From positions 1-11,359 of the forward strand of contig JAEWEX010000377.1 of NCBI GenBank assembly GCA_023389135.1: a stretch of DNA of 11,359 bases. Direction: 5' to 3'. A program made the position numbers and the translations under genes. The stretch is from Pseudomonadota bacterium. Lineage in GTDB: Bacteria; Pseudomonadota; Alphaproteobacteria; Rhizobiales; Methylopilaceae. Below, in pieces: positions 1-5,961 of the stretch; positions within the stretch are counted from its first letter, which is position 1; each line of letters opens with the position of its first letter. The notes under the pieces were generated by a model. It was not told the DNA's origin. It did not search any database and saw only the letters and a program-made list of their open reading frames with translations.

Positions 1-1
1 C

Positions 2-58
2 GGGCGGCTGGCGAGCCGTCGCGGCCCGCCCCCGGGCCCGCCCGCGAACATCCCCTGA
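2..58 (+). CDS. Possible C-terminal tail of the gene upstream of rplI (partial)
   Basis: One forward frame is open from the window edge to a TGA at 56-58 and encodes only about 18 residues, rich in Gly, Pro and Arg and ending ANIP. It would stop 30 bp before rplI, a normal operon spacing. In many alphaproteobacteria the gene before rplI encodes a DUF2232 membrane protein, so this could be its tail, but the piece is too short and too low in complexity to identify. The other two forward frames are also open here, so the assignment is weak. Confidence 0.25.
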   Translation, partial: GRLASRRGPPPGPPANIP

Positions 59-88
59 CTTCGAACGATCCAAACGGAGACGACACCA

Positions 89-691
89 ATGGAAGTGATC
101 CTTCTCGAGCGCATCGCCCGGCTCGGCCAGATGGGCGACACCGTCCGCGTCAAGGACGGCTACGCCCGCAACTTCCTGCTGCCCGGCGGCAAGGCGCTGC
201 GCGCCTCCGAGGCCAACCGCGCCCGCTTCGAGCGCGAGCGCGTGCAGCTCGAGGCCCGCAACCTGGAAGCCCGGCAGGAGGCCGACGCGGTCGGCCAGAA
301 GCTCGACGGCAAGAGCTTCGTCGTCATCCGCCAGGCCGGCGAGACCGGCCAGCTCTACGGCTCGGTGTCGCCCCGCGACATCGCCGACGCGCTGACCGAG
401 GCCGGCTTCTCGGTGGGCCGCAACCAGATCGTGCTGAACGCGCCGATCAAGACCATCGGCCTGCACCAGATCCCGGTCTCGCTGCACCCCGAGGTCGAGG
501 TCACGGTGACCGTCAACGTCGCCCGCAGCACCGACGAGGCCGGCCGCCAGGAGCGCGGCGAGGACCTGACCCTGCGCGACGAGGATCCCGAGTTCGACAC
601 CTTCGTGGACGAGGACGACGAGGACGACCGCCGCCGCGGCCGCGACGACCGCGACCGCGAGCCGGAAGGCTCGGAGTCCGACGAGGGCTGA
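89..691 (+). CDS. rplI: 50S ribosomal protein L9
   Basis: The product is the 200-residue large-subunit protein L9, which binds 23S rRNA and helps keep the reading frame. The N-terminal globular domain (about residues 1-50) opens [13 protein letters not shown] and carries the family core [14 protein letters not shown] long connecting helix rich in Glu, Arg and Ala spans about 45-75, followed by the C-terminal RNA-binding domain to about residue 148. Residues from about 150 onward form a charged extension dominated by Asp, Glu and Arg that is absent from the roughly 150-residue E. coli protein; extended tails are common in alphaproteobacterial L9. The start is supported by GGAG at 76-79, 9 nt upstream of the ATG. 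A GC-rich hairpin follows the stop at 722-741. L9 genes usually sit with rpsF and rpsR, which would lie upstream of the window. Confidence 0.97.
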   Translation: MEVILLERIARLGQMGDTVRVKDGYARNFLLPGGKALRASEANRARFERERVQLEARNLEARQEADAVGQKLDGKSFVVIRQAGETGQLYGSVSPRDIADALTEAGFSVGRNQIVLNAPIKTIGLHQIPVSLHPEVEVTVTVNVARSTDEAGRQERGEDLTLRDEDPEFDTFVDEDDEDDRRRGRDDRDREPEGSESDEG

Positions 692-721
692 TCGCGCCTG
701 CCTGAGATATTCGCCTGCATG

Positions 722-741
722 CGCCCGGCTCCGGCCGGGCG
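722..741 (+). terminator. Hairpin terminator candidate after rplI
   Basis: CGCCCGGC at 722-729 pairs perfectly with GCCGGGCG at 734-741 over 8 bp, leaving the loop TCCG. In RNA this is a C(UCCG)G loop of the very stable UNCG class. It lies 30 bp after the rplI stop. The following TATCGCGTT is only weakly U-rich, so termination may be partial or the structure may protect the 3' end of the mRNA. Confidence 0.55.
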
Positions 742-769
742 TATCGCGTTCCGGCCGATCTCACGCATC

Positions 770-798
770 TTGCGTGTGGTTACGGTTCGCCGCATAGT
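770..798 (+). promoter_or_regulatory. Candidate promoter of the cfa-type gene, with a palindrome over the -35
   Basis: TTGCGT at 770-775 and CATAGT at 793-798 are separated by 17 bp, the optimal spacing for a housekeeping sigma factor. The -35 element coincides with the inverted repeat ACGCA-TCT-TGCGT at 763-775, which could be a repressor site. Position between a terminator and the next gene fits. The match is by eye, and GC-rich DNA yields such matches by chance. Confidence 0.35.
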
Positions 799-854
799 TC
801 GCCCGAGGCCATTTCGTCCACAGCCGGGGCGCGGTCCGCGCCATGGAGGACGCC

Positions 855-2108
855 ATGGAGTGGGTCGTCTCGGCCGTTTTCGGCCATGTGGTCCGTCGCG
901 GCGCCCTCGAGGTCACGCTGGCCTCGGGGCGCAGGATGCGCTTCGGCGACGGCGCCGGCGACACCGTCGCGATCCGCCTCGCCGACCGCCGGGCGGAACT
1001 GGCGCTCGCGCTCGATCCCTATCTCCAGGTCGGCGAGCTGTTCATGGACGGCCGGCTGATCGTCGAGCGCGGCACGATCTACGACTTCCTCCACCTGGTG
1101 CTCGACAATCTGCACGGCCGGCCGGTGCCGCGGCTCGCCCGGCTCCTGGAGTGGCCGCGCTACTGGATGCGGCGGCTGCGCCAGCTCAACCTGCCCGGCC
1201 GCGCCCGGCGCAACGTCGCCCACCACTACGACCTCGACGCCCGGCTCTACGCGCTGTTCCTGGATGCGGACCGGCAGTATTCCTGCGCCTATTTCGAGCA
1301 TCCCGGGCAGAGCCTGGACGACGCGCAGCTCGCCAAGAAGCGCCACATCGCGGCCAAGCTCGCGGTGGAGCCGGGTCACAGCGTGCTGGACATCGGCTGC
1401 GGCTGGGGCGGCCTCGCCCTCTATCTCGCGGAGACCGCGGGCGCCCGCGTGCGCGGCATCACCCTGTCGCAGGAGCAGCACGACATCGCCCGCGGCCGCG
1501 CCCGCGACCGCCACCTGGAGGAGCGCGTCGACTTCCGCCTGGAGGACTACCGCCGCAGCGGCGGCACCTTCGACCGGATCGTCTCGGTGGGCATGTTCGA
1601 GCATGTCGGGCTCGTCCACTTCCGGGCCTTCTTCAGGACCGCGGCGCGGCTGCTGAGGCCGGACGGCGTGATGCTGCTCCACGCCATCGGCCGCCCCGAG
1701 GGCCCGGGCTTCACCAATCCCTGGATCGACAAGTACATCTTTCCGGGCGGCTACATCCCGGCGCTGTCGGAGGTGCTGCCGGCCATCGAGCGGTCGGGGC
1801 TGCTGGTCACCGACATCGAGATCCTGCGGCTGCACTACGCCGAGACGCTGGCCGCCTGGCGCCAGCGCTTCCTCGCCCGCCGCGCCGAGGCGCAGGCGCT
1901 GTGGGGCGAGCGGTTCTGCCGCATGTGGGAGTTCTACCTGTCGGCGTCGGAGACCGCCTTCCGCTGCGAGGACCTGATGGTGTTCCAGATCCAGCTCGCC
2001 CGCCGCCAGGACGCGGTGCCGCTGACGCGCGGCTACATCGCCGAGCGGGAGGCGGAGCTGAGGCGCCGCGAATCGCGCCGGCCGCCGCTGCGGCTGGCCG
2101 GCGAGTGA
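855..2108 (+). CDS. cfa: Cyclopropane-fatty-acyl-phospholipid synthase (SAM-dependent)
   Basis: The enzyme transfers a methylene from S-adenosylmethionine to the double bond of unsaturated acyl chains in membrane phospholipids, forming cyclopropane rings that harden the membrane under acid or stationary-phase stress. The product is 417 residues. After an N-terminal domain of about 140 residues, the SAM site VLDIGCGWGG lies at 177-186. Residues matching the E. coli bicarbonate-binding active site are all present: Cys144 in QYSCAYF, Glu249 in GMFEHVG, His276 and Ile278 in LLHAIG, and Tyr328 in LHYAETL. The IDKYIFPGG segment is also typical. An ATG at 843 is in frame, but the ATG at 855 is preferred because GGAGG at 845-849 lies 5 nt before it. 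It stands between rplI and dnaB with its own gap on each side. A paralogous SAM methyltransferase of the family with altered lipid product is possible, since the substrate cannot be read from the sequence. Confidence 0.9.
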   Translation: MEWVVSAVFGHVVRRGALEVTLASGRRMRFGDGAGDTVAIRLADRRAELALALDPYLQVGELFMDGRLIVERGTIYDFLHLVLDNLHGRPVPRLARLLEWPRYWMRRLRQLNLPGRARRNVAHHYDLDARLYALFLDADRQYSCAYFEHPGQSLDDAQLAKKRHIAAKLAVEPGHSVLDIGCGWGGLALYLAETAGARVRGITLSQEQHDIARGRARDRHLEERVDFRLEDYRRSGGTFDRIVSVGMFEHVGLVHFRAFFRTAARLLRPDGVMLLHAIGRPEGPGFTNPWIDKYIFPGGYIPALSEVLPAIERSGLLVTDIEILRLHYAETLAAWRQRFLARRAEAQALWGERFCRMWEFYLSASETAFRCEDLMVFQIQLARRQDAVPLTRGYIAEREAELRRRESRRPPLRLAGE

Positions 2109-2232
2109 CAGTCAAGGCGAACGAATCGGCTAGTGTGGACGGCTGTTGATTGCGGGATTAGCGGGCGATCGGCCCCCGCCCGCGACGAGACCATGGTAAC
2201 CGGTCCCTTAACAGCCCGGAGCCCAACGCCAC

Positions 2233-3723
2233 ATGGCCCTTGCCCAGCCTGCCAGCCGCGCCCTCGTGCCGGCCGAGACCTACCGCCAGGCCCCCCACAA
2301 TGTTGAGGCCGAGCAGGCGCTGCTGGGCGCGATCCTGGTCAACAACGAGGCGTTCTACCGCGTTTCCGACTTCCTGGAGCCGGAGCATTTCTTCGAGCAG
2401 GTGCACCAGCGCATCTTCGAGGTGACCGCGGCGCTGGTGCGGTCCGGCAAGGTGGCGACGCCGGTCACGCTGAAGACCTTCCTGCAGGCGGACCTCGACC
2501 TCGGCGGCATGACCGTGGCGCAGTACCTCGCCCGCCTCGCCGCCGAGGCCACCACCGTCATCAACGCCGCCGACTACGGCCGCGCCGTCTACGACCTGGC
2601 CATCCGTCGCTCGCTGATCCTGATCGGCGAGGACATGGTCAACATCGCCTATGACGCGCCGGTGGACATGGCGCCCCGCTCCCAGATCGAGGATGCCGAG
2701 CGCCGGCTCTACGACCTCGCGGAGCTGGGCCGCTACGATGGCGGCTTCCAGCGCTTCGCCGATGCGCTCGTCACCGCCGTCGACATGGCCGCCGCCGCCT
2801 ACCAGCGCGACGGCAAGCTGTCGGGGCTGGCCACCGGCCTGTCCGACCTCGACCGTCTCATGGGCGGGCTGCAATCGTCGGACCTGGTGGTTCTGGCCGG
2901 CCGCCCAGGCATGGGCAAGACCGCGCTCGCCACCAACATCGCCTTCAACATCGCCCGCAACTACCGCGCCGAGCAGCAGCCCGACGGGCGCATGAAGACG
3001 GTGGATGGCGGCATGGTCGGGTTCTTCTCGCTGGAGATGTCCGCCGAGCAGCTCGCCACCCGCATCGTCGCCGAGCAGTCGGCGATCCCCTCCTACAAGA
3101 TCCGCCGCGGCGACATCTCCGAGCACGAATTCGTGCGGCTGTCCGACGTGGCGCGCGAGCTGCAGCAACTGCCGTTCTTCATCGACGAGACCGGCGGCCT
3201 GACCATCTCGCAGCTCGCCGCGCGGGCGCGCCGGCTGAAGCGCCAGCGCGGGCTCGACGTGCTGGTGGTGGACTATATCCAGCTCCTCGCCGGCTCCTCC
3301 AAGCGCTCCGACAACCGCGTCCAGGAGGTGACCGAGATCACCACCGGCCTGAAGGCGCTGGCCAAGGAGCTGAACGTGCCCATCGTCGCGCTCTCCCAGC
3401 TCTCGCGCCAGGTGGAATCGCGCGACGACAAGCGCCCGCAACTGTCCGACCTGCGCGAATCGGGCTCCATCGAGCAGGACGCCGACGCGGTGATCTTCGT
3501 CTATCGCGAGGAGTACTACCTCAAGAACAAGAAGCCCCGCGAGGGCACCCCGGAATTCCTCACCTGGGCCGCCGAGATGGAGCAGGTGGCCGGCAAGGCC
3601 GAGATCATCATCGGAAAGCAGCGCCACGGCCCGACCGGCACGGTGGAGGTCCAGTTCGAGGACCAGGTGACCCGCTTCTCCAACCTCGCCCAGAGCGACC
3701 ACCTCCCGGATCGCATGGAGTAG
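2233..3723 (+). CDS. dnaB: Replicative DNA helicase DnaB
   Basis: This is the hexameric ring helicase that unwinds DNA at the replication fork, moving 5' to 3' on the lagging strand and binding primase. The 496-residue length is normal. The N-terminal helical domain begins with the signature PHNVEAEQALLGAIL near residue 20, followed by the linker helix and a RecA-like motor domain from about residue 190. Walker A is GRPGMGKT at 223-230 (Lys229), the catalytic Glu is Glu268 in FFSLEMS, and Walker B is VLVVDYIQLL with Asp347. The segment SDLRESGSIEQDADAV is the family's late helicase motif. A short insertion (NYRAEQQPDG and onward, about residues 243-258) before FFSLEMS is typical of alphaproteobacteria. 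The start is the ATG with CGGAG at 2217-2221, a rather long 11 nt upstream. No intein is present, although the P-loop of DnaB is a common intein site. Confidence 0.98.
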   Translation: MALAQPASRALVPAETYRQAPHNVEAEQALLGAILVNNEAFYRVSDFLEPEHFFEQVHQRIFEVTAALVRSGKVATPVTLKTFLQADLDLGGMTVAQYLARLAAEATTVINAADYGRAVYDLAIRRSLILIGEDMVNIAYDAPVDMAPRSQIEDAERRLYDLAELGRYDGGFQRFADALVTAVDMAAAAYQRDGKLSGLATGLSDLDRLMGGLQSSDLVVLAGRPGMGKTALATNIAFNIARNYRAEQQPDGRMKTVDGGMVGFFSLEMSAEQLATRIVAEQSAIPSYKIRRGDISEHEFVRLSDVARELQQLPFFIDETGGLTISQLAARARRLKRQRGLDVLVVDYIQLLAGSSKRSDNRVQEVTEITTGLKALAKELNVPIVALSQLSRQVESRDDKRPQLSDLRESGSIEQDADAVIFVYREEYYLKNKKPREGTPEFLTWAAEMEQVAGKAEIIIGKQRHGPTGTVEVQFEDQVTRFSNLAQSDHLPDRME

Positions 3724-3735
3724 GTCTTCCGCTTC

Positions 3736-4165
3736 CCTGTCATCCCGTCCGCAGCGCCGCGATCCAGGAACACCGCTCCATCCGGAAAGCCCGCGGTCCT
3801 GGATCCCGGATCGACTGCGCCGTCCGGGATGACACCGAGGTCGCCGCCGCAACCGCTCTCCTGTCATCCCGGCCGAAGCGCCGGGATCCAAGAACACCGC
3901 CCCTTCCGGAACGGCCCGTGGTCCTGGATCCCGGATCGGCTGCGCCGTCCGGGATGACACCGAGGCAGACGCGGCAACCGCTCTCCTGTCATCCCGGCCG
4001 AAGCGCCGGGTTCCAGGAACACCGCCCCTTCCGGAAGGTCCGTGGTCCTGGATCCCAGATCGGCTGCGCCGTCCGGGATGACACCGAGGTCGCCGCCGCA
4101 ACCGCTCTCCTGCCATCCCGGCCGAAGCGCCGGGATCCAGGAACACCGCTCCTTCCGGGATGACA
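3736..4165 (+). repeat. Tandem array of ~124-bp units, each a pair of inverted REP-like hairpins
   Basis: Units begin at 3736, 3860, 3985 and 4109 (periods 124, 125 and 124 bp). The first three are full length and the fourth is shortened. In unit 2 the outer arms TGTCATCCCGG (3862-3872) and CCGGGATGACA (3949-3959) are perfect complements over 11 bp, and nested inner arms CCGGGATCCA (3881-3890) and TGGATCCCGG (3925-3934) match over 10 bp. Each half also folds alone, as ATCCCGG with CCGGGAT, so a unit resembles a bacterial interspersed mosaic element: two palindromic repeats in opposite orientation plus a spacer of about 26 bp. Unit 1 is the most diverged. No real gene lies in this 484-bp gap between dnaB and alr. 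Likely roles are transcription termination after dnaB, mRNA protection, or none. Confidence 0.9.
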
Positions 4166-4171
4166 CGGCAG

Positions 4172-4201
4172 TTGGCGCGCCTGCGCGGTGCGCGCTATTC
4201 A
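4172..4201 (+). promoter_or_regulatory. Candidate alr promoter giving a leaderless transcript
   Basis: TTGGCG at 4172-4177 and TATTCA at 4196-4201 are separated by 18 bp, just downstream of the repeat array. The alr start codon at 4208 is the seventh base after the -10 element, where transcription would be expected to begin. This fits with the absence of a usable Shine-Dalgarno sequence: AGGCGG at 4201-4206 ends one base before the ATG. Predicted by eye. Confidence 0.4.
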
Positions 4202-4207
4202 GGCGGC

Positions 4208-5332
4208 ATGGACACAACATCCGGCCCCGACGAGATCGCCACCGGCGGGCGGCTGACCGTCGACCTCGGCGCTCTGGCCGCCAACTGGCGGCTGCTGCGC
4301 GATCGCGCGGGCGCGGCCGAGTGCGCCGCGGTGGTGAAGGCCGACGCCTACGGCCTCGGCATCCCCCACGCGGTGCCGGCGCTGCGGCGCGCGGGCGCGA
4401 AAACCTTCTTCGTCGCCCACCCCTTCGAGGCCGCAGCGGCCCGCAAGGCGGCCCCGGACGCGACCATCCATGTGCTGAACGGACTGGCGCCGGGAGGCGC
4501 GGAGGCGATCATCGCGGCCGGCGCGCGGCCGGTGCTGGGCAGCATGGCGGAAGTCGACGAGTGGGACGCCGCCGCCCGGGCGGCCGGGATCGACGGCGCG
4601 GCGGCGCTGCATGTGGACACCGGAATGAACCGGCTCGGCATGACGCATGGCGAGACGCAGGCCGTCGCGGCCCGGCTCGATCGCGGCGAACTGGCGTTCC
4701 GTCCCGCCCTGATCATGAGCCACCTGGCCTGCGCCGACGAGCCGGAACACCCGCTGAACACCCGCCAGCTCGAAGCTTTTCGCGCAGCGCGCGCGCTGTT
4801 TCCGGAGGTTCCCACGAGCCTCGCCAATTCGGCGGCCACGCTGGCCGGCGGCGCATTCGCCTTCGACCTGTGCCGGCCGGGCGTCGCGCTCTACGGCGCC
4901 AACCCGCTGGCGGGCCCGGGCAGCCCGATGGCGCCCGTGGTGACGCTGGAGGCCCGCATCGTCCAGCTGCGCGACGTGGCGGCGGGCGACACGGTCGGCT
5001 ACGGCGCGGCCGAGACCGCGCGCCGCCCGTCCCGCATCGCCATCCTGTCGGCCGGCTATGCCGACGGCTACCTGCGCCGCGCCGGCTCCGCCGATGGCGC
5101 GCCGGGCGCCGAGGCGGTGGTCGCCGGCCGCCGCTGCCCGCTGTTCGGCCGCGTCTCCATGGACCTCATCGCGGTCGACGTCACCGGCACGGACGCGCGC
5201 CGCGGCGACTGGGCGACATTGATCGGGCGCGGCATCGGCGTCGACGAGGTCGCCGCGCGCGCCGGCACCATCGGCTACGAGATCCTGACCGGGCTCGGCC
5301 GGCGCCACCACAGGATTTATCGCGGCGGTTGA
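4208..5332 (+). CDS. alr: Alanine racemase (PLP-dependent)
   Basis: The enzyme interconverts L- and D-alanine in the cytoplasm, supplying D-Ala for peptidoglycan. The product is 374 residues, a normal length. The N-terminal TIM barrel carries the PLP lysine, Lys44, in VVKADAYGLG. HVDTGMNRLGM is the family's substrate and cofactor region. The second catalytic base, Tyr284, lies in AGYADGYLRR, inside the C-terminal beta domain, and FGRVSMDLIAVD follows. An in-frame ATG at 4160 is rejected as the start because it lies inside the repeat array (CCGGGATGACA) and would add 16 residues unlike the family; from the ATG at 4208 the protein reaches GRLTVDLGALAANW at a usual distance. There is no proper ribosome binding site, and translation may be leaderless. 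The stop codon overlaps the -35 of the following toxin-antitoxin promoter. I cannot tell a biosynthetic from a catabolic (DadX-type) role, but the housekeeping context favours the former. Confidence 0.95.
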   Translation: MDTTSGPDEIATGGRLTVDLGALAANWRLLRDRAGAAECAAVVKADAYGLGIPHAVPALRRAGAKTFFVAHPFEAAAARKAAPDATIHVLNGLAPGGAEAIIAAGARPVLGSMAEVDEWDAAARAAGIDGAAALHVDTGMNRLGMTHGETQAVAARLDRGELAFRPALIMSHLACADEPEHPLNTRQLEAFRAARALFPEVPTSLANSAATLAGGAFAFDLCRPGVALYGANPLAGPGSPMAPVVTLEARIVQLRDVAAGDTVGYGAAETARRPSRIAILSAGYADGYLRRAGSADGAPGAEAVVAGRRCPLFGRVSMDLIAVDVTGTDARRGDWATLIGRGIGVDEVAARAGTIGYEILTGLGRRHHRIYRGG

Positions 5333-5357
5333 TTTGTTCCTGTTTTGATCCTATCCT
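5329..5357 (+). promoter_or_regulatory. Promoter of the parDE module
   Basis: TTGATT at 5329-5334 and TATCCT at 5352-5357 are separated by 17 bp, the best promoter match in the window. The -35 contains the alr stop codon TGA (5330-5332). CCTGC at 5355-5359 is mirrored by GCAGG at 5375-5379, overlapping the -10 and start region, and could be the autorepressor site expected for a ParD-type antitoxin. Confidence 0.55.
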
Positions 5358-5392
5358 GCTAACTGTTGATATCGGCAGGCAGGAGCGGTCCC

Positions 5393-5674
5393 ATGCCATC
5401 CAGCTATGTGCTCGGCGAGCATTTCGAGACCTTCGTGAAGGCCCAAATGGCCTCCGGCCGCTACAACAACGCCAGCGAGGTGATCCGCGCCGGCCTGCGC
5501 CTGCTGGAGGACGCCGAGATCGTCCGCCAGAAGCGGCTGGAGGAACTGCGCGCCCAGATCCAGGAGGGGCTGGACGACGTCGCCGCCGGGCGGGTGCACA
5601 GCGTGGAGGAGGTCTTTGACGAACTCCGCCGTCTGATCGAGGTTGAGGCCGCCAGCCGCGACGCCGCCGAATGA
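5393..5674 (+). CDS. parD: ParD-family ribbon-helix-helix antitoxin
   Basis: The 93-residue product is a type II antitoxin that would neutralise the adjacent ParE toxin and repress its own promoter. The N-terminal ribbon-helix-helix DNA-binding region (about residues 3-45) holds the ParD hallmark SGRYNNASEVIRAGLRLLE at 21-39. The rest is charged and mostly helical, including LEELRAQIQEGLDD and ending in an Ala/Glu-rich tail that would wrap the toxin. The ATG at 5393 is chosen because AGGAG at 5381-5385 lies 7 nt upstream; a TTG at 5366 in the same frame has no such site. The stop overlaps the toxin start in ATGA (5671-5674), implying translational coupling. It is wedged between the housekeeping genes alr and radA. 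Confidence 0.93.
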   Translation: MPSSYVLGEHFETFVKAQMASGRYNNASEVIRAGLRLLEDAEIVRQKRLEELRAQIQEGLDDVAAGRVHSVEEVFDELRRLIEVEAASRDAAE

Positions 5675-5961
5675 AAGTCGCGATCTCCGGCGCGGCGCGG
5701 CAAGACCTGAGAGAAATTGCGCGGCACATCGCCAAGGACGATCCGGCCGCGGCGTTTCGGACGATTGACCGGATCGAGCGGCGCTGCGCCGAGTTGGCCG
5801 ACTTTCCCCTGTCTGGATCGGTGCTGCGAGCGACCGGCGCGGACCTGCGCCGCACCGTCGTGGGCTCCTACATGGTGATCTACGCGGTGGACGAACACGT
5901 CGAAATCCTCCGCGTGCTGCACGCCGCGCGCGACATCGATCCCCTGCTCGACGAGGTCTGA
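5671..5961 (+). CDS. parE: RelE/ParE-family toxin
   Basis: The 96-residue protein belongs to the RelE/ParE superfamily. ParE members characterised elsewhere poison DNA gyrase, whereas RelE members cut mRNA on the ribosome. The partner ParD suggests a ParE, but the target is inferred. Typical features are the N-terminal strand and helix (ISGAARQDLREIARHIAK), the central proline-containing segment ADFPLSGSVL, the strand GSYMVIYAVDEHVEIL, and the end RVLHAARDID. Translation is coupled to the antitoxin by a 4-bp ATGA overlap. The stop TGA is followed directly by the radA ATG, and GAGG at 5953-5956, within the last toxin codons, is placed to serve radA. Several codons near the start (CAA, AGA, GAA, ATT) are uncommon in the neighbouring genes, which hints at acquisition by transfer. 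The gene appears intact. Confidence 0.92.
   Translation: MKVAISGAARQDLREIARHIAKDDPAAAFRTIDRIERRCAELADFPLSGSVLRATGADLRRTVVGSYMVIYAVDEHVEILRVLHAARDIDPLLDEV

Noticed and set aside
2105..2136. Promoter for dnaB made of GTGACA (overlapping the cfa stop) and TAGTGT
   Set aside because: The spacing is 20 bp and the -10 match is poor; I could not support it over chance.
719..2149. A 476-codon plus-strand frame overlapping cfa
   Set aside because: It is Arg/Pro/Ala/Gly-rich low-complexity sequence in the wrong frame of a gene with complete active-site motifs.
2899..2925. Intein or insertion in the DnaB P-loop
   Set aside because: The P-loop GRPGMGKT is continuous and the protein has normal length.
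2158..4146. A 662-codon open frame on the minus strand antisense to dnaB and running through the repeats
   Set aside because: It is a by-product of GC-rich third positions in dnaB; the N-terminal part is only the translated repeat (CHPGRRSRSGIQ-type sequence), and no domain is recognisable.
3736..4165. CRISPR array
   Set aside because: The period is 124 bp, spacers are repeated rather than unique, and the units are internally palindromic, unlike CRISPR repeats with variable spacers.
4160..4207. An N-terminal extension of alr from the ATG at 4160
   Set aside because: That ATG lies inside the repeat arm CCGGGATGACA, and the added 16 residues do not resemble alanine racemases.
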